This document shows positions 42,599 to 52,688 of a stretch of DNA of 64,000 bases, piece by piece; position 1 is the stretch's first letter; every line of letters begins with the position of its first letter. The DNA comes from Streptomyces sp. TRM68416 (GTDB taxonomy: Bacteria > Actinomycetota > Actinomycetes > Streptomycetales > Streptomycetaceae), in contig NZ_JACVWU010000014.1 of assembly GCF_014596915.1 (NCBI RefSeq), positions 62,001 through 126,000 of the forward strand, read 5' to 3'. Below the pieces are notes generated by a model that did no database searches, had not been told where the DNA came from, and worked only from the letters and a program-made list of their open reading frames with translations. The translations under genes were made by a program, and so were the position numbers.

Positions 42599-43552
42599 GT
42601 GAGCACTAACGACGCGCAGGGCAAGAGCCCGGACGCACAGTCGGCCGACCCCGCGCCCCACCCCGACCTGAACCTGCTGCGCACGTTCCTCGCCGTGTAC
42701 CGCTCCGGCTCCTTCACCGGTGCCGCCCAGTTGCTGGGGCTGTCGCAGCCCACGGTGACGACGCAGATGCGCGCCCTGGAACGCCAGACCGGGCGGCAGC
42801 TGTTCGAGCGGCTGCCGCGCGGTGTCGCCCCGACGGCCGTGGCGGACGAACTCGCGGCGCGGGTCGCCCCGGGCCTCGACCTGCTCGCCGCGGCGACCGG
42901 TCCGGACGCGGCGGCAGGCCGCAGGGCGCGGCCGGTGCACCTCGCCGGGCCCGCGGAACTGCTGTGCGTCAGCGTGCTGCCGGCGCTGGCGCCGCTCGTG
43001 GCCGAGGGGGTGCGGCTGCGGGTGGCGGCCGGGCTGACCGACGCACTGCTCGACGAACTGCGCGCGGGCCGCCACGACCTGGTGATCGCCACCGTCCGGC
43101 CCCGTGGGCGTGCCCTGTCCTCGGTGCCGCTGGCCGACGAGGAGTTCGTACTGGTGGCGGCCCCCGAGTGGGCCGAACGGCTGAGGGGACCGCTCGCCGA
43201 GGAAGGCCCCTCGGTCCTGCATCCGGTTCCGCTGGTGACCTACGCGGAGGACCTGCCCATCGCCCGCCGCTACTGGCGCCACGTCTTCGGCCGCCGACTG
43301 TCCTGCCCCGCCGCCGTCACGGTGCCGGACCTGCGCGGGGTGAAGGCCGCGGTGACGGCGGGCGCGGGCTTCACCGTGCTGCCGCGCTACCTGTGCGCCG
43401 AGGAGCTGGCCTCCGGCGCCCTGGTCCTCCTGCACGAGCCGGACGAGCCTCCGATCAACACGGCCTTCCTGGTCCAGCGGCCGGGCGTGCCGGACAACCC
43501 ACACGTCATCCGCGTCCGCGACCACCTGCTGCACAGCGCACGGACCTGGTAG
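42599..43552 (+). CDS. LysR-family transcriptional regulator
   Basis: 317 residues from GTG 42599. HTH at about residues 25-80 (LNLLRTFLAVYRSGSFTGAAQLLGLSQPTVTTQMRALERQTGRQLFERLPRG). The effector domain follows (LRVAAGLTDALLDELRAGRHDLVIATV, VKAAVTAGAGFTVLPRYLC). It is divergent from the DJ-1-like/tetR pair and probably controls it in answer to an electrophile or other stress signal, judging from context only. Confidence 0.87.
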   Translation: MSTNDAQGKSPDAQSADPAPHPDLNLLRTFLAVYRSGSFTGAAQLLGLSQPTVTTQMRALERQTGRQLFERLPRGVAPTAVADELAARVAPGLDLLAAATGPDAAAGRRARPVHLAGPAELLCVSVLPALAPLVAEGVRLRVAAGLTDALLDELRAGRHDLVIATVRPRGRALSSVPLADEEFVLVAAPEWAERLRGPLAEEGPSVLHPVPLVTYAEDLPIARRYWRHVFGRRLSCPAAVTVPDLRGVKAAVTAGAGFTVLPRYLCAEELASGALVLLHEPDEPPINTAFLVQRPGVPDNPHVIRVRDHLLHSARTW

Positions 43553-43787
43553 CCACGGATGCGACTGCCCATGCCCTGCGCCCGGACCTGGCGACCGTGG
43601 TAGCCGGGGTCAACGAACCGCTGAGACCGCGCTTCCACGCGCACGAGGTGGCAGGCCACGGGAGGCGATGTTCGACGCGCTCACCCCTCTGGACGGGAGT
43701 GTTGCGGATTCGGGGGAGTAGGCCCCCGCGCATTGAGGCGCGCGGGACGCTTCCCTCCGCGACCGGCAATGTCCGGTGAAACCAGGC

Positions 43788-44132
43788 TCACTCATCCAGC
43801 GCGTCGAACGCCTCGTCGCTCCAGCGCCAGCCGGCGGTGCCGTCCCCGTGAATGCGCAGCATGAACTCGGCGACCGAACCGCCGCCGGGGAACGTCATGG
43901 TGAGGGCGCTGCGGATCCGGTCGTGGCAGGCGTCGGCCCGGTCCCAGTCCTCCTCGTCGACGGCCCGCTCCTGCTCGGCGAAGACGGCACGGAACTCGTC
44001 GAAGCCGGCAAGCGCCTCGGCGTCGGCGAGAATCCAGGGCATATCGGCGCCGGTCACGGTCAGCCGGGCTATCTCCCGGTCGCCGTGATGGAGACGCCAG
44101 ATACTGCCGGTGGTCAGGTTCGTATTGGCCAT
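43788..44132 (-). CDS. Hypothetical protein (114 residues)
   Basis: From ATG 44132. Beta-rich start (NLTTGSIWRLHHGDREIARLTVTGADMPWILADAEAL), then a helical hairpin (FAEQERAVDEEDWDRADACHDRIRSAL) and a short beta end (FMLRIHGDGTAGWRWSD). Acidic, no membrane segment. Regular codon use supports it. Many streptomycetes have small proteins like this, but no function is known to me. Confidence 0.65.
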   Translation of the reverse strand: MANTNLTTGSIWRLHHGDREIARLTVTGADMPWILADAEALAGFDEFRAVFAEQERAVDEEDWDRADACHDRIRSALTMTFPGGGSVAEFMLRIHGDGTAGWRWSDEAFDALDE

Positions 44133-44180
44133 ACTCCATGATGGCGATCACCACTGACACTCCGGGCGTGACCGGTGTGG

Positions 44181-44218
44181 CCGCTCGGGTCCCGTCCGCA
44201 GCTCCCCGACCCGAGCGG
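44181..44218. promoter_or_regulatory. Inverted repeat in a divergent promoter region
   Basis: CCGCTCGGGTC (44181-44191) and GACCCGAGCGG (44208-44218) are exact reverse complements over a 16-base loop, between the gene starting at 44132 on the minus strand and the methyltransferase starting at 44309. It could be an operator or a hairpin in either leader. Confidence 0.5.
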
Positions 44219-44308
44219 AAAACCCGAACTGACGGGCGAGTGAGCCGGGTTCGGACATAGGTTGTGCTCTGAGTGATAAACGCCTCGGTTGAAGAACGGA
44301 TTTGACTG

Positions 44309-45124
44309 ATGACCGACCCTGTGACGACGCCCGAGCCCGCAAGACACCAGAACATCGACACGTCGGTACCGCACTCGGCGCGGATCTGGAACTACTGGCT
44401 CGGCGGCAAGGACAACTACCCCGTCGACGAGGCGGCCGGCGACGCCTACACCGCCGTCTTCCCCGGCATCGTCACCATCGCCCGCAGCAGCCGCGCCTTC
44501 CTGCGCCGCAACATCACGTATCTGGTGGCGGAGGCGGGGATCCGGCAGTTCCTGGACATCGGCACCGGACTTCCGACGGCCCAGAACACGCACGAGGTCG
44601 CCCAGGGCATCGCCCCGGAGGCGCGGATCGTCTACGTCGACAACGACCCGATGGTCCTGGCTCACGCCCGCGCCCTGCTCTACTCCACCAAGGAGGGGGC
44701 GACCGCGTACATCGACGCCAATGTGACGGACCCCGAGCGCATTCTCGCGGCCGCCGCCGAGACGCTGGACTTCAGCCGTCCCACCGCGCTCATCCTGAGC
44801 AACATCCTGGGGCACGTGGCCGACTACGACCAGGCCCGTGACATCGTCACCCGGCTGATGGGCGCCCTGCCGTCGGGCAGCTACCTCTCCATCAACGACG
44901 GCTCCCGCGGCATCGACCCGGTCTTCGAGGAGGCCCAGGACGCCTACAACAACAGCGGCGCCGTTCCGTACAACCTGCGTTCCGTCGACGAGATCACCCG
45001 GTTCTTCGACGGCCTTGAGCTCATCGAGCCCGGGGTCGTCTCGGTCACGCAGTGGCGCCCCGAACCCGGTTCGCCCGCTCCCGAGGTGATCGCCGAGCAC
45101 GGCGGGCTCGCGCGGAAGCCGTAG
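44309..45124 (+). CDS. DUF574-type S-adenosylmethionine-dependent methyltransferase
   Basis: 271 residues from ATG 44309. The actinobacterial family is clear: VPHSARIWNYWLGGKDNYPVDEAAGD, RRNITYLVAEAGIRQFLDIGTGLPTAQNTHE (SAM motif I as DIGTGLPT), VYVDNDPMVLAHARAL, and ALILSNILGHVADYDQARDIV. Streptomycetes have tens of copies of these, mostly with unknown substrates and often near conservon-like or regulatory genes. It converges with a cytochrome P450 over a strong terminator. Confidence 0.88.
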   Translation: MTDPVTTPEPARHQNIDTSVPHSARIWNYWLGGKDNYPVDEAAGDAYTAVFPGIVTIARSSRAFLRRNITYLVAEAGIRQFLDIGTGLPTAQNTHEVAQGIAPEARIVYVDNDPMVLAHARALLYSTKEGATAYIDANVTDPERILAAAAETLDFSRPTALILSNILGHVADYDQARDIVTRLMGALPSGSYLSINDGSRGIDPVFEEAQDAYNNSGAVPYNLRSVDEITRFFDGLELIEPGVVSVTQWRPEPGSPAPEVIAEHGGLARKP

Positions 45125-45141
45125 GCAGGCAGTCACGCGGT

Positions 45142-45180
45142 GGCTTGTGGTCGTGCCCCGTGCCGGCACGACCACAAGCC
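45142..45180. terminator. Strong bidirectional terminator hairpin
   Basis: GGCTTGTGGTCGTGCC (45142-45157) pairs perfectly with 45165-45180 over seven bases. It lies between the convergent methyltransferase (stop 45124) and P450 (stop 45219) genes. Confidence 0.85.
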
Positions 45181-45218
45181 CACCCGGCATCGCGGGCCCG
45201 CCCGTACGCCGGCACGAG

Positions 45219-46493
45219 TCAGGTCACCTGGTGTCGCTGTTCGACGGCCACCCGCAGGGGCGCCCGGAAGGACAGCAGGCCCAGCATCGGGCCGTCCCCC
45301 GCTTCCTCCGCAAGCCGTACGCGCGGCAGATGGCGGGCCGCCGCCCGCAGGGCCACCGCCGCCTCCGTGCGGGCCAGGGAGGCGCCGGGGCAGCGGTGGC
45401 GGCCGACGCCGAAGGCCAGGTGCCGGCGGACGTTCGCCCGGTGCGGGCACAGGCGCTCCGGGGAGGCGAAGACGTCCGGGTCCGAGCCGCTGCCCATCAG
45501 CATCAGCAGCAACTGCGCACCCGCGGGCAGCTCGACTCCGCCCAGTTCGACGGGGCGTGCGGTGACACGGCGCCAGGTCGTCACCGGCGGCTCACGCCGC
45601 AGCACCTCTTCCACCCACGCCTCGGCCAGGCCCTCCTCCCGCGCGACACGGGACCACAGATCGCCGTCGGCCAGCGCCCGGCTCAGCACGGTGGCGATGA
45701 GCTGACCGGTGGTGGACTGCCCGGCGATGAAGACGAAGAAGCACACACCGACCGCGGTCTCCACGTCCAGCGGCCTGCCGTCGGGCAGCCGGTGCTCGGC
45801 CAGCGCGCCGATGAACGAGTCGCGCGGGGCGGTGCCGTCCGTCACCGTCCGCGTCAGCCACTGGTGGAACTCGCCCACGAGCGCGGCGAGTTCCACCTGG
45901 CGCTCGGGCGTCGGCCGGCCCCAGAACAGCTCCAGCGACGCGTCGCTCCAACGGATCAGTGTGGCGGGGGAGACCCCGTCGATGCCCAGAAGCTCCATCA
46001 GCACCCGGCACGGCAGCACTTGCGCGAACGACGTGAACAGGTCATCGCCCGTCACGTTCATCCGCTGCTGTATGTCCGTGAGCAGGTCGTCGGCGATGCG
46101 CTCGATGACCGGTACGGCGGCCGCGACGCGCCAGGCGTTGAAGAACCGGGTGACCACCCGGCGCAGCCCGGCATGGCTGGCGGAGCCGTTGTTGGCGAGC
46201 GCCGGCGGCAGCTTGAAGCCTGCCCGGGCGAGCACCCGCAGCACCCCGATCGGCAGCGGGGTGACGGTGTTCTGGGCGTTGTCCGGGTGGAAGGCGTCCG
46301 GGTCGAGCAACACCTGGCGTATGTCCCGGTAACGGCTGACCAGCCAGAGCCCGGTGCCGGGGTCGTAGTACACCGGCGACTCCTCGCGCAGCGCGGCCAG
46401 CCACGGGTACGGATCGCGGACGAAGTCGTCGCCGAAGAGATCGAGCAGCCCGGCCGGATCACCCGCGGACACGCTCTGAGCTGCGAAAGTCAC
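45219..46493 (-). CDS. Cytochrome P450
   Basis: 424 residues from ATG 46493 (rc of CAT in GAAAGTCAT). Heme loop FGVGRHRCPGASLARTE with the Cys ligand, ExxR as EEVLRREPP in the K helix, and the I helix reading FVFIAGQSTTGQL. In most bacterial P450s that helix is AGxETT or AGxDTT; here Ser replaces the acid that helps deliver protons, so oxygen activation may be altered. Soluble, needs ferredoxin partners, none of which is next to it. The neighbour on the other strand is the DUF574 methyltransferase. Substrate unknown. Confidence 0.88.
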   Translation of the reverse strand: MTFAAQSVSAGDPAGLLDLFGDDFVRDPYPWLAALREESPVYYDPGTGLWLVSRYRDIRQVLLDPDAFHPDNAQNTVTPLPIGVLRVLARAGFKLPPALANNGSASHAGLRRVVTRFFNAWRVAAAVPVIERIADDLLTDIQQRMNVTGDDLFTSFAQVLPCRVLMELLGIDGVSPATLIRWSDASLELFWGRPTPERQVELAALVGEFHQWLTRTVTDGTAPRDSFIGALAEHRLPDGRPLDVETAVGVCFFVFIAGQSTTGQLIATVLSRALADGDLWSRVAREEGLAEAWVEEVLRREPPVTTWRRVTARPVELGGVELPAGAQLLLMLMGSGSDPDVFASPERLCPHRANVRRHLAFGVGRHRCPGASLARTEAAVALRAAARHLPRVRLAEEAGDGPMLGLLSFRAPLRVAVEQRHQVT

Positions 46494-46964
46494 GGCCGGA
46501 CGCTAACACGTGACCGCGCGGTCGCTGTCCGTGTGTGCGCGGCATCACTCACCAACAGTGACGCTCACCCCTGATGCAGGTCACATCCGCTTCCCGTCAG
46601 CAATCGCCGCCTTGTTCCGCTCAAGCCACCGAGGGGACCAAGCGAACCGACCGGCAGAAGCAACGCCATTGTCATACCCGGCTCAGAGTTCGAGCCTGTC
46701 ATGCGCCGCATCAAGATAGCCAGGAACGCATCTGCTGGAAGATCACCGAACGCCTCCGGCTCCGTGTTGAAGCGGCCCATGTCTATGTGGACGAAAACTG
46801 TTCAGCATGGCAGCGCAACTGCAGGCGGCCAGGGTGAGGAGAGATGCTGACGGCAACGGGTGACGGAAAGCGTCGGCACGTCATCGTTTACCACCCCCGA
46901 CCACCTCACGCGACAGCCCAAGGACCTCGAAGAGGAGCGCTCGAGAGCCGACGGTCAGCGGCTG
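46494..46964. other. Low-GC intergenic stretch without a supported gene
   Basis: 471 bases of lower GC than the flanks. Several short frames are open, the best being a minus-strand one at 46565-46780, but none has both a ribosome site and convincing protein sequence. It probably belongs to the same atypical segment as the following gene. Confidence 0.4.
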
Positions 46965-47930
46965 CTACGGGGCAGTACCCCCGGCTACTTGACGGATGGC
47001 AGTGAGTCCGGGCGGTCCGCTGCGGGGAAGGTGTCCCAATTCATTGGCGAGGCGCCGGATCTTTTCATCTGCGACGAGAACCTGGTCTTGGATCATCGTC
47101 ACCCCCATGAGATACGTTCTTTCATCGAGGTTGCAGTAATAGAGAGCGCCCTGTTCGACATCGAAGACAACCCTGATGAGGATCCCGCCGGACAGGTGCT
47201 GCATGTAGGTGTCCAGCTGCTCAACGAGCCAATCAAGTTGCCTACCGGTTCGCTCGTAGGCCTGCCGTCGTTCGTCACGGCTGCTGCGGCGGAAGAATGG
47301 GTTCAGCGCTGGCGCTTCGAGGGCATCGATGTGAAACCTGCAGCGACCGTCCACGTAGTACCCGATGAACTGAAGGTCTTGAGGGTGTAGAGCCTCCCGG
47401 CACTTTTCCTCGACTTCCTGATCTGCGTCTTGGTACTCGTCATATCTGTGCGCGATCAGGATGGCACCCACATCGTATTGTTCGACGTGAGTTGCTCTAC
47501 GTACTCGCCGTGTCGCCAGAAGAAGGGCAGATCCGCTTCTTGTCGCGATGTGCGAGTAGCCGGCTGTGATGGTAATCAGGAGTCCGAGGAAGGTAGTTCC
47601 CCAGGCCTTGGCAAGAACGACAGCCGAGGCTCCTGCAGAGTCGGCCACGTAAGAGACCCCAATCCCGAACGTAGCCAACCCGGTTATGAAAAGGACGGCG
47701 TCGAGACTGGTCCTCAGATTCTTGCCGCTGGCCCGGACCAAGAAAAGGACCAGAGCTGCGAGGGATATGACGCCAAGCACAACAAGTGCCCGTACGAAAC
47801 TGTACGCCTCGCCCTTGATGTATGCGATCAACGCCTCGACGCAGATCGGTGCGATCACGCCTGTGCCCAGGCCCACCATCAGGAGTCTCAGACGCGACTG
47901 CAATGTGTCCCCCGCCGTCGAGCTCAGCAA
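46965..47930 (-). CDS. Membrane protein with a cytoplasmic C-terminal domain, unknown function, atypical base composition
   Basis: 321 residues with a proposed start at TTG 47930 (GAGGAA is a little too close upstream, so an internal start is possible). Four hydrophobic segments: MVGLGTGVIAPICVEALIAY, LVVLGVISLAALVLFLV, AVLFITGLATFGIGVSYVA, and ASAVVLAKAWGTTFLGLLIT. A soluble part of about 180 residues follows (EQYDVGAILIAHRYDEYQDADQEVEEKCREALH, then WLVEQLDTYMQHLSGG). GC and third-position choice are lower than in the neighbours. The plus-strand frame over the same DNA (46860-47390) was considered and rejected. Function not recognised; acquired DNA is possible. Confidence 0.55.
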   Translation of the reverse strand: MLSSTAGDTLQSRLRLLMVGLGTGVIAPICVEALIAYIKGEAYSFVRALVVLGVISLAALVLFLVRASGKNLRTSLDAVLFITGLATFGIGVSYVADSAGASAVVLAKAWGTTFLGLLITITAGYSHIATRSGSALLLATRRVRRATHVEQYDVGAILIAHRYDEYQDADQEVEEKCREALHPQDLQFIGYYVDGRCRFHIDALEAPALNPFFRRSSRDERRQAYERTGRQLDWLVEQLDTYMQHLSGGILIRVVFDVEQGALYYCNLDERTYLMGVTMIQDQVLVADEKIRRLANELGHLPRSGPPGLTAIRQVAGGTAP

Positions 47931-48326
47931 GCTTCCTCAGTATGGAGGCTTGCACGTCGACGGGACAGGCGGAACGGACACTCGGTAGGCAGATCTTCCA
48001 AGCGGGCAGGAGCCGCGACGGTGTCGGCGCACCGCGGCAGATCGTCCACCCATAACCCATCCCGATGCTCCGGCACCTCGGTCGCGCTGATTCCGCGGTA
48101 CCCGTCGGGGTCACCGCCGTACGCCCCGAGCGGCGGACCGTCGTCAGTGCTGACGCCGACGGTGGCTGCGAACTCGGCTACGCATGCTCGTCCACGCGCT
48201 CGGCAGCCAGGTCGCCGACCACGGCGCCCCCGGCGCGACCGACCATGCCTTCGACGCCACCGGCCGCCCCTCGGCACTGCCCTGCGCAAGCGCCTGGACG
48301 CCCAGGAGGGCTCCCGAGCCAAAGGG
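47931..48326. other. Region without a supported gene
   Basis: 396 bases. The minus-strand frame here has runs such as LGAYGGDPDGYRGISATEV and DGLWVDDLPRCADTV that could be protein debris, but no start, ribosome site or family was found. GC rises again towards the TauE gene. Confidence 0.35.
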
Positions 48327-49247
48327 CTAGAGGGCGACGCGTTCGGGCTCCGTTGGGTCCGTTGTGTCCGCGGTCTTCGGTGCCGTCGGTGTGGCGCGGC
48401 GGGCGCGTACGGTCGTGATGGCGCCGAGGAGGGTCAGGGCCAGGCAGACCAGGAGGATGACGGCGGACGGGGCCTTGAGCATGGAGAGGCCGGAGCCGGT
48501 GAGCAGGACGACCAGGGCCCAGCGTACGGCGGAGCCGGTGACGCGGGTGGAGATGAGGGCGCCCAGGACGACTCCGGGGACGGCTCCGACGAGGAGCGTC
48601 GCCGCGAGGCCGAGATCGGCGTCGCCGACCAGGAGGTGCCCCAGGGCGGCGGCGCCCACCATGGGGATGGCCTGTACGAGGTCGGTGCCGACGAGGTGGT
48701 TGGCCTTGAGACGCGGGTGGGCCAGCATCAGCATGACGATGATCAGGGATCCGGAGCCGACCGACGTGATCCCGACGATGACACCGCCGACGAGGCCGAT
48801 CAGCAGCGTGGCCACCGGGCGTACGGGGACGTGGGCGTCCTCGGTGACCGTGGCGGCGCGGCGGCGGTCGAGCCAGATGCGGCTGAGCATGCCGACCACG
48901 GCCAGCAGGAGCGCGGCGCCGACGACGTACTTCACGCGCTGCTGGAGCGCCTCGCCGTCGCCGAGGGCCTGGAGGACGAAGACGCCGCCGAACGCGGCCG
49001 GGACGGCGGTCGGCAGCAGCCACCGCACGATGTCCCAGCGCACCGTGCCGGCCCGCTGGTGCACGACGGCGCCGAAGGGCTTCATGAACACGGAGGCGGC
49101 AAGGTCGCTGCCGATGGCCGCGGTGGGGTTCACTCCGAACACCATGACCATGATCGGGGTCATGAGGGCCCCGCCGCCCATGCCGGTGAGCCCTACGGCA
49201 AAGCCCACGAGGGCTCCCGCGACGATGATCGGGCCGTCGAAGTCCAT
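48327..49247 (-). CDS. TauE/SafE (TSUP)-family anion permease
   Basis: 306 residues from ATG 49247. About eight helices in two halves, each starting with the TSUP motif: GFAVGLTGMGGGALMTPIMVMVFGV near the N-terminus and GGVIVGITSVGSGSLIIVMLML in the middle. Members carry sulfite, sulfonates or other organic anions, usually outward. A 17-bp palindrome at 49265-49281, just upstream, is probably its operator. No sulfur-metabolism genes are adjacent. Confidence 0.87.
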   Translation of the reverse strand: MDFDGPIIVAGALVGFAVGLTGMGGGALMTPIMVMVFGVNPTAAIGSDLAASVFMKPFGAVVHQRAGTVRWDIVRWLLPTAVPAAFGGVFVLQALGDGEALQQRVKYVVGAALLLAVVGMLSRIWLDRRRAATVTEDAHVPVRPVATLLIGLVGGVIVGITSVGSGSLIIVMLMLAHPRLKANHLVGTDLVQAIPMVGAAALGHLLVGDADLGLAATLLVGAVPGVVLGALISTRVTGSAVRWALVVLLTGSGLSMLKAPSAVILLVCLALTLLGAITTVRARRATPTAPKTADTTDPTEPERVAL

Positions 49248-49264
49248 GGGGACGACTTTAAACA

Positions 49265-49281
49265 GTTTCCCTATGGGAAAC
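49265..49281. promoter_or_regulatory. 17-bp palindrome upstream of the TauE/SafE gene
   Basis: GTTTCCC-TAT-GGGAAAC, a perfect 7+3+7 inverted repeat, 18 bases before the ATG at 49247. AT-rich compared with its surroundings, as operators in this genome are. Confidence 0.65.
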
Positions 49282-49306
49282 GTATGGAACGAGTCATGTT
49301 CTCGCA

Positions 49307-49332
49307 GGGTGAGACGCCTGAGCGTCTCACCC
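49307..49332. terminator. Terminator after the acyl-CoA synthetase gene
   Basis: GGGTGAGACGC (49307-49317) and GCGTCTCACCC (49322-49332) pair exactly over CTGA, eight bases beyond the synthetase stop on the minus strand. Confidence 0.8.
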
Positions 49333-49340
49333 CGGCCAGG

Positions 49341-51230
<1,890 letters not shown>

Positions 51231-51489
51231 ATCGACCTCCGGGCCGGGGGTGCGCCCATCCATGGACTTGTTAACTGGCTGGTAACTCGTAAGCAGGGCT
51301 GAGATTAGAGGCAAAACCGCCGATGCGTAAGGAGTCGCACGGATCGGGTGCGTCGGCGACGTGGCAGCCCGTAGGGCTGTGCCGTGCGGAACGCGGTCGG
51401 CGGGGACGGTCAGCGCTGTGGACGATGCCGGGCGCGACCGGGCCCTGGGGGGGTGGACAAGCCCGGCCCCATCCGGCTCGGCCATGGGT

Positions 51490-52191
51490 TCAGGTGTCGC
51501 GTGTTTCGGCAGCGCGGAACGGCAGACCTGCGTAGACGCGCCGCTTCAGCTCGCGGAAGTCGCGGAAGCCGTCCACGTGGGTGATCGCGTTGCCGTCGTC
51601 GTCATGGTCGTGGAACACGCGCAGCAGGTCCCGGTCGAAATGGTCCAGCATGCGGAGGTCGTCCTCCTCGATCACGGTCGGCGGGGTCCCGACTTCGAGG
51701 CGCGGCCGACCGATCACCGCGTTGGCGTCGAGCGCGCCACCGATCGTGAAGTGATGGTGTTCGCCGTAGAAGAGCCGGGCATGAACGTCGCCGCCGATGT
51801 AGGCGCCGCAGTCGTTGTAGTCGCCGATGAGCCGATCGGTGCTCAGGTCGCCGTGAACCTCCAGCCAGCCGGCGGTCACCACGTCCCGTGCCCGCATGCT
51901 GCCGGTCACCAGCAGGAAGGACTCGGGATGGTCGCTGTCGCCGTACACGCCGCCGACGACCAGGCCACCGAGTACGACCAGGAGGTAGGCGCGCTCTTGT
52001 GTCAGGTCGAGATCGCCGGGCACGTGCAGGTCGTGATCGACGAGCCAGATGTCGCTGGTGAAGTCCTCGATCTCGTCGAGCGCCGCGGTGACACGCCTGA
52101 TCTTGTGGTCGTCGCGGAACCGGCCGACTGCCGTGACGACCTCGGCCCGTGAGACCTGGTCCTTCTTGTAGCTGCGCACGTGGTCGATCAT
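51490..52191 (-). CDS. Hypothetical protein, probable beta-solenoid
   Basis: 233 residues from ATG 52191; AGGAGG stands 13 bases upstream, rather far. The middle part shows a repeating beta pattern with Gly turns: LLVVLGGLVVGGVYGDSDH, FLLVTGSMRARDVVTAGWLEVHGDL, LIGDYNDCGAYIGGDVHARLFYGEHHHFTIGGALDANAVIG. That resembles bactofilin-like or other right-handed beta-solenoid proteins. The N- and C-terminal parts are charged and helical. No signal peptide. Function unknown. Confidence 0.6.
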   Translation of the reverse strand: MIDHVRSYKKDQVSRAEVVTAVGRFRDDHKIRRVTAALDEIEDFTSDIWLVDHDLHVPGDLDLTQERAYLLVVLGGLVVGGVYGDSDHPESFLLVTGSMRARDVVTAGWLEVHGDLSTDRLIGDYNDCGAYIGGDVHARLFYGEHHHFTIGGALDANAVIGRPRLEVGTPPTVIEEDDLRMLDHFDRDLLRVFHDHDDDGNAITHVDGFRDFRELKRRVYAGLPFRAAETRDT

Positions 52192-52580
52192 GGTCAGGGC
52201 AGCATCCTCCTGTGATGGGCGCCGAGTCCGTCGGCGTACGTCTGCTCGGACGGCGAGCCGTCGAACTGACCTCTGCGAGGCCGTGCCAGCACGATAGGCG
52301 CCCTCGTCGGCGCGCCCGCTCCGGCCCGCCATCCCGCGCCGAAATGCCGTAGCGCGATAGGTATTTCTACCGACGTCACCGATCCGGGGGCGTCTGCGTG
52401 CCTGTCGCGGCAAGCGCAGTCGGCAAGGGCAGCCCCGCCTCACCCGTGGCCTGTCCGAGACAGGCCGGCCACCCGTCGCGTCCACGGATCGGCGCGGGCG
52501 GAGGTGCCCACGGCGGTCCCGCGTCGGCTCATCACGTCAACGCACGCCTCTTGTCCGGCCGTTGAGTCGCCCCTAGCCTG

Positions 52581-52594
52581 GTGCATCGTTACAC
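52581..52594. promoter_or_regulatory. Uronate-regulon operator, site 1
   Basis: GTGCATCGTTACAC, one base from GTGYATCGATNYAC. Upstream of the PL6 lyase gene. Confidence 0.65.
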
Positions 52595-52648
52595 CAACCT
52601 CTGCTGGATTCTTCCGTGTCCGCACAGGGGTATTGGCGGTCGTTCTGG

Positions 52649-52662
52649 ATGCATCGATATAC
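52649..52662. promoter_or_regulatory. Uronate-regulon operator, site 2
   Basis: ATGCATCGATATAC, one base from the consensus, 27 bases before the PL6 lyase start. Confidence 0.7.
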
Positions 52663-52688
52663 AAACTCTGCAGGGACAAGGAGCACCC

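Larger units (their letters stand above)
52192..52688. promoter_or_regulatory. Promoter region of the polysaccharide lyase gene
   Basis: 497 bases between divergent genes. The left 390 bases show nothing definite. The right end holds two operator sites of the uronate regulon (52581-52594 and 52649-52662) and a ribosome site AAGGAG (52678-52683). An open frame from GTG 52581 exists, but its first site is the operator itself and it lacks a ribosome site. Confidence 0.6.

Noticed and set aside
46860-47390. A 176-codon plus-strand frame opposite the orphan membrane protein
   Set aside because: No ribosome site and no domain; the minus-strand frame has coherent helices and a longer open span. Base composition here does not decide clearly, so some doubt remains.
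51270-51300. Weak inverted repeat GTTAACTGGCTGGTAAC before the acyl-CoA synthetase
   Set aside because: Only four of five arm bases pair, so it is not distinguishable from chance.
52581-52688. Longer N-terminus for the PL6 lyase from GTG 52581
   Set aside because: It would start in the operator, has no ribosome site, and would bury the signal peptide.
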